Below, piece by piece: positions 31,501 to 43,048 of a stretch of 64,000 nucleotides of DNA. The notes below the pieces were generated by a model. It did not search any database. It was not told the origin of the DNA and worked only from the letters and a program-made list of their open reading frames with translations. This stretch comes from Macrostomum hystrix. Taxonomy: Eukaryota; Platyhelminthes; Macrostomidae. Position numbers and translations under genes: made by a program. How positions within the stretch are numbered: position 1 is the stretch's first letter; the number at the start of each line of letters is the position of its first letter. The stretch lies in contig CATNEN010000029.1 in assembly GCA_950097015.1 (NCBI GenBank), forward strand, positions 3,739,501-3,803,500, given 5' to 3'.

Positions 31501-31667
31501 CGGTGCACAACATTCTGGTGCAGAATCAGGACAAGCTTGTTGACTTCTTGCAGAATTTCCAGACAGACCGGCAACATGACAATCAGTTCTGCGAGGAGAA
31601 GCAGTACCTGATGAAGCAGATTAGGGATATGCGGCCCCTGCCTCCGGCAGTGCAGAATCCTAGCTAG
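28533..31667 (+). CDS. CAB39: Mo25 / CAB39 scaffold protein, five exons
   Basis: Exons 28533-28736, 29309-29616, 30274-30511, 30686-30829 and 31470-31667, all GT-AG and phase-consistent, encode 363 residues (family about 340). Mo25 is an armadillo-like helical-repeat scaffold that, with the pseudokinase STRAD, activates the kinase LKB1 and also supports Ste20-type kinases in the cytosol. Recognised segments: MLKFGRHKSPKDLV start (family FGK.KSP.dlV); VDYITENMPVLYMLVEGYQR; FDISSDAFTTLKDLLTRHK; SENYVTKRQALKLLGEILLD joining exons 3 and 4; FEAFHCFKVFVANPNKS joining exons 4 and 5; EEKQYLMKQIRDMR near the C terminus. Exon 1 ATG is the first in frame and fits the family start. Introns 1, 2 and 4 carry minisatellites; intron 3 (about 174 bp) does not. 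Confidence 0.96.
28816..29215 (+). repeat. 26-bp minisatellite in Mo25 intron 1
   Basis: About 15 copies of a unit beginning CCTCACAATCCCCAGTCCTG followed by CAATGG. Early copies vary (CATAATCCCTAG); central copies are near identical. The array fills most of the 572-bp intron. Confidence 0.95.
29674..30232 (+). repeat. 32-bp minisatellite in Mo25 intron 2
   Basis: About 17 copies of CCTTCAGTGTGCATCACACC plus TGTGCCCCTGAT. Two sub-types alternate: CACACCTGTGCCCC and CAGGCCTTTGCTCC. The array fills nearly the whole 657-bp intron. Confidence 0.95.
30920..31397 (+). repeat. 51-bp minisatellite in Mo25 intron 4
   Basis: About nine copies, starts at 30920, 30971 and onward every 51 bp, with CACCCAGGTGTGTCAGAGAC and GGTCAGGTTGGCTG blocks. 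51 is a multiple of three, so both strands show long open frames that should not be taken as genes. Confidence 0.95.
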
Positions 31668-31973
31668 TGAGCATTGCTTACTTCAGTTTTATTTGACGAG
31701 TTTTGCTTCTTGGCGGCAGTGTTTAGAATATGCTATATTTCTAATACGAGCTGCGTCAGGGCGTTTTGTCAGTTGCGTCAAATGCTGCTTACGTCTGATA
31801 ACTAAAACTAAACGTGCTTTTTGTAGTTTTTCACAATTCGCAGCTTAACCCGTGCTGCAGCTGTTTTTGCAACCCAAAGCTTTGTTTATCAAGCTGGATT
31901 ATTTTTCTAATTCTTGCTGTTTTTACTTTCTTAGACGACGCCTTTCAATTATGGATGCAGAGCAGGTCGACAA

Positions 31974-31979
31974 AATAAA
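31974..31979 (+). terminator. Poly(A) signal candidate for Mo25
   Basis: AATAAA about 310 bases after the Mo25 stop codon, in AT-rich DNA. It is the nearest clear match on this strand. Confidence 0.45.
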
Positions 31980-32079
31980 TTAGATATAGTTGCTTACTCA
32001 TATTAGCAAGGTTATATATTTATTTTATAAAGCCCTTACCACTGATAATATACAAAGTACTAGCAAAGAAATTGCATCT

Positions 32080-32200
32080 AGCCCAACAGCTGCAGCTATT
32101 GGCGACTGTTCCTTAGGCTGTGTACAGCTGTTCAGTCCATGGACTGGGGGATTTCTAATCTAACATTTCAACAATGCCACTTTAGGCTAGCTTGGCTGCC
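32080..32200 (-). mobile_element. SINE family A fragment with palindromic core
   Basis: CAGTCCATGGACTG at 32133-32146, preceded by GGCTGTGTACAGCTGTT and, further left, CAGCTGCAGCTATTGGCG, the same order as in the 53-kb copy. The tRNA-like head is missing. The rest of 31980-32885 is AT-rich and holds nothing else I recognise. Confidence 0.65.
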
Positions 32201-32885
32201 ACCTAGTTTTTGTTTTTGTTGTCTACCTGCGATAATTTGGTCTGTAGACAATGATATCCTATTTGTAGTATTATTATCAAGTGTACTGTTATTCGATATT
32301 GGTTTTTAAACCCCCTTAAGACTTTGAATGTATTGTACTCAATATTGAGTTAGTTTAACTGTGCAGCATTGTCAAATAGTTAGACTCAAGATTTTTTTAA
32401 TTAATCAAGTAGGTGCGCGTTCTATTAGAACGTCACACGCGAGAATGAGTGACTTTTACTTATTGCTGATAGCTTTCTATTTTCTATTTGTAGATGGCAA
32501 CATTTCTAACTGTTAAAAAATCAATTGGCAGCCAGCGTGGCACTGGTCAGGCCAAGACGTCAGACGAGGGACTTTGAATACCGTCTGCCATAGATAGAAA
32601 ATGAAATAGGATCCGTATCGCGAATCTATTTCTCGGTCCCTTGATGATTCAATGATGATTCTATATGCTAGACTGTTTTTAAAAAGCGCTGTTCTTTGTT
32701 ATACTGCTTAATTATTTTCCTATGTATGAAATACATAGTAATATAGCGATAGACATTTTATACTTAATATACACCTTCGCAACAATTTTGTATTGCGCTT
32801 ACTTTACCTTCAAAGTTCTTACTTGTTTGTACTTTAAAGAAAATCGTGCCTATACGCTGTCACAATCTTGATTCAGCGATAATCT

Positions 32886-33490
32886 GTTGTTACCATCGCA
32901 TACTTCAGTGTGTTAGTTGTTACCATCGCATACTTCAGTGTGTCAGTTGTTCCCATCGCATACTTCAGTGTGTCAGTTGTTCCCATCGCATACTTCAGTG
33001 TGTCAGTTGTTACCAACGCATACTTCAGTGTGTCAGTTGTTACCAACGCATACTTCAGTGTGTCAGTTGTTCTCATCGCATACTTCAGTGTGTCAGTTGT
33101 TCCCATCGCCTACTTCAGTGTGTCAGTTGTTCTCATCGCATACTTCAGTGTGTCAGTTGATACCATCGGCCATCGCATTCTTCAGTGTGTCAGTTGTTAC
33201 CATCGCATTCTTCAGTGTGTCAGTTGTTCCCATCGCATACTTCAGTGTGTCAGTTGTTCCCATCGCATACTTCAGTGTGTCAGTTGTTACCATCGCATAC
33301 TTCAGTGTGTCAGTTGTTCCCATCGCATACTTCAGTGTGTCAGTTGTTACCATCGCATACTTCAGTGTGTCAGTTGTTACAATCACATTCTTCAGTGTGT
33401 CAGTTGTTACCATCGCATACTTCAGTGTGTCAGTTGTTCCCATCGCATACTTCAGTGTGTCTATCTATCTATCTATCTCAGTGTGTCAGT
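32886..33490 (+). repeat. 30-bp minisatellite between Mo25 and SPO11
   Basis: About 20 copies of TTCAGTGTGTCAGTTGTTCC plus CATCGCATAC; the commonest variant has TTACCATCG for TTCCCATCG. Near the right end a short CTAT tetranucleotide run (33461-33477) interrupts the last unit. Open frames here on both strands are repeat artefacts. Confidence 0.95.
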
Positions 33491-33850
33491 TGTTAATAAA
33501 ATTCGATGGGAATGAATAAAAAAATTAAATATTCTTAATAAAACATCATCTGAATAAGGCTCTTAACTAATTGATTTTCAAAACTGTGAAATCATAAATA
33601 TAGTGCAGGACTTTCAGAATATCTCAGTAATAGTTTATTTTCTGATTCTCATGTATTTTGAAAGTTTACTAGGATTTCTTTGCATCTTCAGAATGCTTTA
33701 AATCAAGAATTATTTTCTCAGTGAGCTGAAATGACAGCATTGAAATAAACACAACAAAATCAGGCAATTTTACTTTGCAATTAGCATTCAACGGGTAACA
33801 AGAATACGAGCTATACGATATTTAAGCTATCACCCTGGCACACCGTGGCC
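33491..33850. other. AT-rich 3' flank of SPO11
   Basis: No gene. On the minus strand AATAAA occurs at 33634-33639, about 210 bases past the SPO11 stop, and is a candidate poly(A) signal. Confidence 0.4.
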
Positions 33851-35255
33851 TCAGCTTATAGACATACCCTCCTCGCCCAGCCGGGCAGGCAGGTATTCGG
33901 CAGCCAGGTAGTCGGCTCCCATGTCGTACAGGGCCTCGATCTCGCACTTCCAGCCCAGCCTTTGAAGGGCAGCCGCCTCGCCTGCTAGTCCGGGCACCCG
34001 GCCGGCAATGGAGTCCAGCCGGCGCCGATCGGCAGGACTCAGCGGCAGCCGGTGCGCAGCCGGCGGCATCAGGCGGCCCAGGTCGACGGGGCGCAGGCCG
34101 AGCAGTCGCAGTCCCGGCAAAGGCGCTGCCAGGTAGCAAGCGAAGATCTCCAAGCCGTAGGGGTCGGCGTCAACCAAGGCGAAGACGGGCACGGCGTGGT
34201 CAAGCAGGCAGCTGAGCCTGGCGAGGAATTCCCGGGCCGCCAGCTCCGGGAAGCCGCGCGAAGTCAGCAAAAGCGGAGCGCCGAATCGAAGCGACAGAGC
34301 CGCGCGGCGCTCGACCAGATGCTGAAACACTGCATCCTTCTCCACCACCAGGATGTAATCGGCGTCGCACTGGACCTCGGCGATGCGTCTGAGGTCGCCT
34401 GGGAGCAGCTTCGGCTCCGCGGAGCAGTCGATTATGGCCGCATCGTCCGCACTGGAGGTGGCGGAGGCAGCGATGGTGGAAATTGCGCTGGTGGCGGCGT
34501 TGGATGCATCGGCTTGCGGATGTAGACGGATGCGGCAGCTGCCGAAGAGGGCCGTCTTGGACGTGGCGACGACATTGAGATCCCAGCGCGGTCGGCCCAG
34601 TTCTTCGCAAAGGCTGTCGATACGCTGGTCCAGGGCTCGCTTGAGTGATCGGTAAGTTGAGGATTGGCATGCGTAATACAGGTACCGTTCTTAAAATTAC
34701 ACGCGATGAACTGACCGCTTCTGATATTACTTAACTATTTTTCGATCGCATACAAAATGAGTTTTGGTATTCAGCTTTGGTCTATGCGTCTGTGATGCAC
34801 AGGATTTTTCCGAGAATTCACGTCTGAGATCAACATGAACTCTCAGTGAACTCACGTCAGTGAAAAAAAACTGGAAATTTCAGTGAACTCACGTTTGAGT
34901 TGAACAGGAAATTTGATATTTACAAATTTTCCAAGCCTCTCTAACGGAAATATGAATCCGTCACCTCAAATTGACGCACCTGACAACCCCAGAACTGCGG
35001 ATCCAGGTAGTAAAGGTCGCGCTTTGTAGCCACAGAGCCCGACTGCACCAGCGCCTGAACTAGAGCCAACAAGCGGGCCCGCTTGGCCAAAGCGCTGGCG
35101 CGGGCGCGAGGCGAGCCACGGCCGCGCTGCGGTCGCCACGACAGAGTCGGCTGAACGCCATCTAGCAGGTCCACCACTGCAGCAGACACCAGAGCATCGA
35201 TCTGGTCGGATACAGAGGTCTGCTGGATAGCATTGTTCGGAGCCATTCGTGACAT
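33851..35255 (-). CDS. SPO11: SPO11 meiotic topoisomerase VI-like protein, two exons
   Basis: Exon 1 35255-34980 and exon 2 34639-33851 join in phase 0 (donor GTGCGT, acceptor CTCAAG) to give 354 residues; animal SPO11 is about 360-400. SPO11 makes the DNA double-strand breaks that start meiotic recombination in germ-cell nuclei. Exon 1 ends with the winged-helix catalytic segment ATKRDLYYLDPQFWGCQ, whose paired tyrosines at 82-83 include the DNA-attacking residue. Exon 2 has the Toprim domain: ILVVEKDAVF with the metal-binding Glu at about 192, and FALVDADPYGLEI with the DxD at about 249 and 251. The C-terminal GADYLAAEYLPARL matches the family end. An Ala/Ser-rich insertion at about 135-160 is unusual. 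All catalytic residues are present, so the gene looks functional. Confidence 0.95.
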
Positions 35256-36893
35256 TGTTGTGAAGATTTAAAAGTACAAGCCAGGCTGCAAATTGGAAAA
35301 ATACTAATGAAAAAAAATTTGCTAGACCATATTGGACTTACTTACATTTTTTTATTTAAATCATGGTAAAGAAAAGTATTGCTCGTTAAAGATTATAGCT
35401 AACTCCAAAATAACTACAAACCAAAGTCTCCATTGAAGTTGATACAATGTAGCTCCTTCTATAGTTTAATCTTGCTATTTTAATTACACTAAAAAACTGA
35501 ATGTAAACTCATGTGCACCAACACTATTTAAAAAATCCAACAATTTTATTAAAAGTTATCTTTCAAATGTATCCTTTAATTTAAAAATTAAACTTAATGA
35601 AGCTTTTGTAGCAAAATCTGAGCCTTAAATCACTGCTTAACTAAGCAAAGTCATTACCATGCAATAGGGTATAATAGGGTTTCTTTTGGGAATGACAATT
35701 AGAGCTGATTTGTTATATTATTTTCAATGTTTAATTAGTTTTAAGACATTAATTTTTAGCTTCTGACTATTTTGCTTTTTTATTTGTTGTGTTTCATTGG
35801 CTAAAACCAAACATATAGGCTAAAACCAAAAGCATTTGGCAGTTCGGATTATAATATGTGATGATAGTAAATACAAAAGATAAATAAGATAAAAAGCAAC
35901 AGCTAACCAAAACCTAAAAATCATTGCATTAATTGCACTTACAGTATCACCTCGATTTAAATATTTGTCACTAAGTCTGACGAGTCTGACTAAAAAAACA
36001 AGTTTTTATTTGCTGAGGTTTCCCTTTGCACTGACTTAAATATGGGTATGTTTGTCATTTCTTTATAAAATCACCCAAAAACCGATAATTACTTATTCTC
36101 GATTTATTGAATTGAAATAATTTGATAAAGATATTTTAAATTAATATATATATATATAAATCCATTGTAATAATTTGAAAAAGGGTATCTTTTTAAAGTG
36201 ATATAGATTCTTATTCATTACAGTTTTTGTTTAGTACTTAAACCTGTTACTAAACGAAGGCAAAGTGGTATTCAATGATTCATTAAATCAGTTTTAAGGT
36301 TTAGCTAATATATCGAATTTTTATATACCTAGTTTATTATTCCTATCACCACATTTTTAATTGTTAATCTACATTTAATAGGCAACAACTAAAAAGTTTA
36401 TTTTTAGTAAACTAAAACACCTTTCAGTTAACAGATTAGATTATACAAAATACTACCTTTGGTTTTTTAATCTAGCATTTTGCTTCTACTTATTGTGGAT
36501 ACAATAAATGCATTTCTTAAATGACAACCAAAGTCAAGAAGCCATTTTCAGGCAATTAAAGGCAATTATGCCAAAACGGCACGTACTTATTGTTTATTAG
36601 AAGTTTTTCTAATAACTCATTACGCTAAGCAAGTAGAAAGTTTTCTAAAACACAGGTCTAAAACCAATTTTAGAAGCACATACGAAAATGTCATGAGTTT
36701 TGAAAAGCCGCATGGAAAGTGGCTATAATTTAAATTCTTGTGATTAAGTATAACATTTATCATAAAATATTGATTTTGTTATGAAAATAATTTTACTAAC
36801 GTTTATAAAAGCTTAAATTTGTCAAATACGTTTTTTGAAATCGATTATAATAATTATTTTGTTTAACTAATTGTTAAAACAAGGACCTGGATC
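35256..36893. other. AT-rich intergenic between SPO11 and MEX3
   Basis: The two genes are divergently transcribed from here. No open frames or tandem arrays of note; a short (TA)n run lies at about 36148-36160. Confidence 0.5.
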
Positions 36894-36940
36894 TATATAT
36901 ATAGTTCCCGCTCACTGGAATGAATGGAAGTTCCCGCCCG
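36894..36940 (+). promoter_or_regulatory. Candidate MEX3 core promoter: TATA element and two TTCCCGC sites
   Basis: TATATATATAG at 36894-36904 is followed by TTCCCGC at 36905-36911 and TTCCCGCCCG at 36931-36940, ahead of the ATG at 36980. TTCCCGC matches the E2F core. The compact spacing in otherwise AT-only DNA is suggestive. Regulation by E2F is inference. Confidence 0.4.
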
Positions 36941-36979
36941 CATCTATAGAGTCAATTAACGCATTTTCGCCAAACGAAC

Positions 36980-39445
36980 ATGAGCGACTCTATTGGTGAT
37001 AGTCAGATTCAATCGGTTCCCTATTCTGATTCGACTGCCTTCAGTCACCACCAGTCAGCTATGTTTTCAACAGAAGGAGCTAATAGGAATCAGCTTGCCT
37101 TTTCGGAATATCTGTCTGCATTTTCTGGCGTCGACATTCACGGCCTTAATCTGGATCTGGATTCAATCATACCTTACATGGCCAGTCAGAGTTCACCTTC
37201 TGCTGCACTAGCTGCAGATCAAAATGGTCACGGACACGCCGGAATGTACGAGAATATAAAGCTTGAAGATCATATGTACTCTGCTGGCAATGCCTCGATG
37301 TATCAGAACAACCGCGCCTACCCTGGCGCAGTGGACATGAACTACGCTTTCAATCCACTTAGCGGCAACAATCAGTTCAGCCAGATGAACTGCAATTATT
37401 CAGGCATGGTGGCGTCCAGCAAGCCAATGCAGTATGGCACTACTGACTTTGAGTCTCTGCAGCAGAAGATCTCACAAAAGAAGCAGACGCTGGACATCCT
37501 GCAGGGTGTATTGCCCGATCCCCTGGCTTGCCAGGAGAAGCGCTACATGACCATCACCGAACGCATTCAGGTGCCGTCATCGGACCATGTGGCTGAGATT
37601 GTCGGCAAGAATGGTAATTTGGTTTTTATTTTATTAGTTATAAAAAGTTTACTGCTATAGCTTGAGTGCACTTTAGAAGGCTTGCAACACTTTGTATCGC
37701 TAAATTATAAATTATTTTCTCAAATGGTAGATGATACAATAGATGAATGTACATCATAGGGCTGAACCACAATAATCAACCCCTGTTTATTAACCTACCT
37801 GTAGGACAGCGGATCAAGCAGTTGCGCGAGCAGCTTAAGGTGTGGGTCAAGACGCCATCGCGCGATGAGCCACCCATCTTTGAAGTGACTGGTCTGCCAG
37901 AGAAGTTAGCCGAGGTCAGTTTAAATTTCTAAGCTCATTTTATTTCACTCTTAAGTACATGCTCATTTGACTCCTTACTATAAGTAACAGCCTATATCAC
38001 TCGTGCATGAAATCACTGCTTGACAAAGTGCAGGTGTCAATTCTTAAATTATAATGATGTTAATGAATCTACTATTTCATTTTTTATCAGTAGAATGACC
38101 AGGGAGGTATTCCAAATGCCCACATTTTTTCTGTAACTCATGGCCCTGAAAATCCGGAACATTGACTAAAATTTTCCGCTCAATCCGATGAAACAACATC
38201 AGCATCACAAAATTTCGTCATGTAATCATGTTGGCTATCATTTTCAATTATTTTGGATTTATTAAATTGTTAATTACTTCTTTATTTAACTTCGGTTATT
38301 GTCTTCGACAAGAATCGCCGTATCTCTTGACAATGCTGACTCTGACGGCTTCAAAAGTTAGCTCATCGTAAAAGGCGGAAAATTTTGATACATTTTGACT
38401 CTCACGAAAATCGGTCATTCGGTTGGGAATCATTGTGAAGCAAGGCAGTGGATATTTCATATATCCCCGTGGCCGTGGTCTTTTCCTAGGGATTGGGGGT
38501 AAATAGCGTGGTCTTCTTCGGTTATATGGCTATTTCCGCACGTATTCAAAATGTAATATTGGTTATAAAACCGTTGCCTCCCTTACCCAGGCGAAGCGCA
38601 TCATTCTGCAGATGAGCGAGCACTTCACCAAGGTGCAGCAGGAGCGCCTGCACCGGGTGGAGCCCAACCGCATCGAGGACCGGCTGTACGTGGAGCAGGA
38701 CAAGGTTGGCCTCATCGTTGGCGCCTCGGGCCAGACAATCCGCTGGGTGCAGCAGCTGTCCGACACGCACATTGCCACGCCCCGCAAGCAGGAGTCGATC
38801 CCCGGCCTTCCGCCGCCGCAGACCTACTTTACCATCTGCGGCACGCCAGACAAGGTTAAGTTCGCTAAGCAGCTCATCTGCGAGTACGTGACGCTGCGCT
38901 GCCAGGGCCTGTGGCTGGACCCCGATCTGGAGCCATCGGCTGAGGCCTCCAAGCTGGTGCGCGACTTTCACCAGCGACGTCAGGTGGAGGACAATCAGCG
39001 GCGCACAGCCCAGGGCAGCCCGCCGGAAAGCCCCACGCCCGTGCTGGGTCGCTCAGCCACTGCGTCTAGCGGGCGCGCTGTTGTCGGCGTGGCCGATGGC
39101 GAGCATCATCCGGCCAGCGTCAAGCAGCTTATCAGCGACATGGAGGATCTGTGGGGCTCGGCCGCTGTCCGGGCCAGCGCCCCAACTAGCTCGGCCGGCT
39201 CCTCAGGCCAGGAGTCGCCGCGCCGCTTCATGCAGGCCGCAGTCTGGAATCCGACCATGTATGGCGCTGGCGCCGCCGGCCCCGGATGCCTGATCGCCGG
39301 AGATCGTCGCTACTCAGCCGACGCGCAGCACGGCTCCCGGGCCGCCGTCGGGCCAATGATGAAGTCACACAGCGACGAGCAAGTGTCGCCGCAGCCGCAG
39401 GCAGTCGGGGCGGGTGGCTTCCGCCCGGGCCCTGGCTGGATGTAG
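36980..39445 (+). CDS. MEX3: MEX3-type RNA-binding protein, two KH domains, three exons
   Basis: Exons 36980-37613, 37805-37914 and 38591-39445 join in phase to give 532 residues. MEX3 proteins bind mRNA 3' UTRs and repress translation in germ line and embryo. Residues 1-185 are Ser/Asn/Gln/Met-rich and disordered. KH1 begins near 190 (ITERIQVPSSDHVAEIVGKN, GxxG loop GKNG across the exon 1-2 junction) and runs through KTPSRDEPPIFEVTG. KH2 lies at about 279-350 (VGLIVGASGQTIRWVQQ, then IATPRKQE, YFTICGTPDKV). PSSDHVAEIVG is the MEX3 signature, separating it from other KH proteins. The C-terminal 180 residues are Ala/Ser/Gly/Pro-rich and end GPGWM; the RING finger of vertebrate MEX3 proteins is absent, as in nematode MEX-3. 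Intron 2 is 676 bp with no array. Confidence 0.93.
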
Positions 39446-42174
39446 GGCCGGCTGACACTATATGATCGCTGAGTACTCTTCACCCTGCTTCAAACATGGG
39501 TTCGATTATTTTATTATGCTGGCAAGGTGAGACAAGTAATTGTAGAAAATAGTTTTTTACAAAGAGAGTCTGAAGAGAGCTGTCGGATGCGAGTTGTATC
39601 TCCGGTCTGCATGCATTCAGTGCATGTTTAATGTATAGCTATATATATAGTTCCTATTTATATACTTACTTTTAGACAAAGCATTACCCCAAATGCGATG
39701 GCATCGACTGGTCTCTCTCTGATTCTTATTTCTGTTTCTTTGATTTTAGCGGGCAATGGTGACATTTGTAAGATTAAGATTATCTGTTTTTTTCTGCACA
39801 ACAATTTCCACAAACTCTTCAGTTTTATTTGAGCTGTTTCGCAGTTTCCGTGTCACAGTGCTGATGCCTGAGTAGCTTCATGTGGAGACCGATTTGTGTT
39901 CAAACACTTTTAAAGCTATTTTTATAGCGAATTTCTATGAAAGCGAAATCGACTTTCTTATTTGCTTGCTGCTCTTTTTGCTTTAAAGTGCAGATGTCTA
40001 GTATAGCGAAGTCTTATTTATGTCTACGAACTATATCTATATCCACATATCTATTTGTTTATTCCTGTTTTAAGGTATTACCAGGCGCCCTAAAAGGTCT
40101 GTTAGCAAACTTTTTGGAATTGAAATATTTTCGTACCTCGCTTTCTATGCAAGACACTTTTTTAAGCTAAAGGTCGTGAGCTCAGATCTGGCATGACAAA
40201 TTGATCAGTGAGCGGATGACAGTGTTGCAAACTCAATCTATTTGTCTGTTACAGTCCATGGATCATATGTTTATGATTCTGCCCATTAGGGAATGTCAGT
40301 TTGTACATACGATTTCGAATCCTATTTTTTGTCTAATTTTGCATTCTACAGCTGCACAATCGCAGCGATGTCCGATGCTTCTGATTTGACAGCCAGCTGA
40401 GCCTGACGGATTTCGATGGTGTGTTGTTTTTTATAAGTTTTTATCTAGAGTCAATTGTTTATCAAATAATTTACCGGTTCCTCAAACCCAGGCGTGCTGC
40501 CCATTTAGGACTATCATCGCTTTCTACTCTCTTCACCGAATAGGCTCTTCACCCTCGAATACCTTTTTTATATTAGTTAATAAAAGTTCTCCGCGCTTGC
40601 CTCCTGTTCAAATAATCACCTGCAAATCTACCACATTTTTTAGTCTAATTTATTCTATGCGTGCTCGCTCATTTTGTATTTTTCCATCCATATAGGCTCG
40701 TCTCTTTGAGGCTCCTCGCATTGCGTATTTTTCAGCCTAAAAACTGATGTATATTCCTTAATAGCTCGATTCTTTTTAATGTAATTCGGATTCCATCAAA
40801 CTTTTTTTTCATTAAAGAAATCATTTTCTAGAAAAATTCAGAAACTTTAAAGTCTTATACTATATAGTTATTTACCTTCTGTGTAGATTTCGACGATGTG
40901 TCAATGGAGGCATTTATGACTGCAGTGCAAGCTAATTTTTATAACAAATCCAAAACTATTACTTTCCGGTCTAGCAGATAACTCCGTATTCGCCATCTCT
41001 ATTTTTGTGCATGGAGCATTGTCTCGAGCATTGTCAGTTGACTGTCTCCGTATTTTTATCCATCCGCTAAATTTACAGTCAACCTGTCATCACCGCATGT
41101 CCAATTTCACATCGAGCAATCAGCATCCGCATTGGTGGTGCATTTCGCTGCTTCAGCTGGGGCAACTCGATCTCTCTTTTCTCTCTGCTCTCACCGCTTG
41201 CTGATTGGGAAAATATAGACTGCAAATGGGTTGCTTACTATTGCTGTTTGAGTATAAAAATGCATATATGAATCTTACTATTTTGTACCATATCTTTTAT
41301 AAGCTAGATCCTTTGCAATCCCTTTGCAGACCAGTTTTCCAAACTTTCCCATTACTCTTTTTGCTGTCCCGTGTGACTCGTAGATGTTTATATATATACA
41401 TATATATATATCTATTTACATAAATATTAGCTATCTATTTCAATATGGATGTGTAAGTAGAACATGCTGTATTAAAGATAGATGTTTTCAAGACCCAGCT
41501 CAGGTGACATTGCCACACTACACCTACCTGCGTCGAGTTGAGAAGCTGTTTAGACTTTCTCGGTCCTCACTGCTTCAGTCTCGACCAAAGGCTTGGAATT
41601 AATATCGATTCCGGGTTGGATCTTCAATCAATATAAAGTATGCATCCTATTTTTGCACAACCTGTTTTAAGATTTTTTGGTTTCTAAGAAAAGCAAACAT
41701 TTTAGGTGGAAACACGAACTTTAAATTTAATTAAGCCATTGCTTCAATGTTGTGTTCTCATTCTTCGATGTTTTTATTCAGTTGTTCAATTTATTTTCTG
41801 TTGTCCATAGTTTTTCTACGCATCCTTTTTGTACGGTAAAGCACAGTCATTTGCACTTTTAGGCCGTCATTTTCTACGAGCTATTTTAGTTCAATTTATA
41901 ACTCGAATACTTTTGGACTGTTTATTTATAAACTTGACAGTTGTCAAAAATTTGTTTTTCGCACCCGATTGCTGAAGCTGATTTAGATTATTCGAATGTG
42001 CTAAAATAAACAGGCCCCAATAACCAGGCTAAACTATTCATAAATGTGTATTCTACACATTCAGTTTCTAAATTTCTATGAAATACAACGTTAGGCCGTT
42101 TTATATGCAACTCAAAATAAAGAGGGAATGCGAGAGACAAAAGCGGGTTAGATTAACGGAGATAAGATAAGACT
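39446..42174. other. Probable long MEX3 3' UTR, then T-rich intergenic
   Basis: No gene is seen. A poly(A) signal candidate AATAAA is at 40579-40584, about 1.1 kb past the stop; long 3' UTRs are common for MEX3 genes. The sequence is T-rich with scattered short open frames and a (TA)n run near 41391-41412. Confidence 0.45.
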
Positions 42175-43048
42175 ATACAAGGGAGAGATTAGACAAAGGA
42201 GATAATCGATTCGGGAGAAATTAGACCAAGGAGATAATCGATTCGGGAGAAATTAGACCAAGTAGATAATCTATTCGGGAGAAATTAGACAAAGGAGATA
42301 ATCGATTCGGGAGAAATTAGACCAAGTAGATAATCTATTCGGGAGAAATTAGACAAAGGAGATAATCGATTCGGGAGAAATTAGACAAAGGAGATAATCG
42401 ATTCGGGAGAAATTAGACCAAGTAGATAATCTATTCGGGAGAAATTAGACAAAGGAGATAATCGATTCGGGAGAAATTAGACAAAGGAGATAATCGATTC
42501 GGGAGAAATTAGACAAAGGAGATAATCGATTCGGGAGAAATTAGACAAAGGAGATAATCGATTCGGGAGAAATTAGACACAGGAGAGATTAGACACAGAG
42601 AGATTAGACACAGGAGAGATTAGACACAGGATAGATTAGACACAGAGAGATTAGACACAGGAGAGACTAGACACAGGAGAGATTATACACAGGAGAGATT
42701 AGACGCAGGAGAGATTAGACACAGGAGAGATTAGACACAGAGAGATTAGACACAGGAGAGACTAGACACAGGAGAGATTATACACAGGAGAGATTAGACA
42801 CAGGAGAGATTAGACACAGGAGAGATTCGACACAGGAGAGATTAGACACAGGAGAGATTAGACACAGGAGAGATTAGACACAGGAGATATTAGACACAGG
42901 AGATATTAGACACAGGAGATATTAGACACAGGAGAGATTAGACAACAGGAGAGATTAGACACAGGAGAGATTAGACACAGGAGAGATTAGACACAGGAGA
43001 GATTAGACACAGGAGAGATTAGACACGGAGAGATTAGACACGGGAGAG
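42175..43048 (+). repeat. Compound 32-bp and 16-bp minisatellite
   Basis: From about 42190 to 42575 the period is 32 bp (GAGATAATCGATTCGG plus GAGAAATTAGACAAAG). From 42575 to 43045 the period is 16 bp (GAGAGATTAGACACAG) with a few one-base indels. The 32-bp unit is two diverged 16-mers, so both halves share an ancestor. Confidence 0.93.

Noticed and set aside
30861-31577. Minus-strand 238-codon open frame with a repeated THLGAYTNSQPDPFQ-like peptide
   Set aside because: It is the antisense of the 51-bp array in Mo25 intron 4 plus part of Mo25 exon 5.
32846-33519. Overlapping open frames of up to 201 codons over the 30-bp array
   Set aside because: They occur in several frames on both strands because the unit is a multiple of three; no start context, domain or exon structure.
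40255-40268. Sixth copy of the SINE palindrome (ACAGTCCATGGATC)
   Set aside because: The right half does not match and no family A flanks are present; chance similarity.
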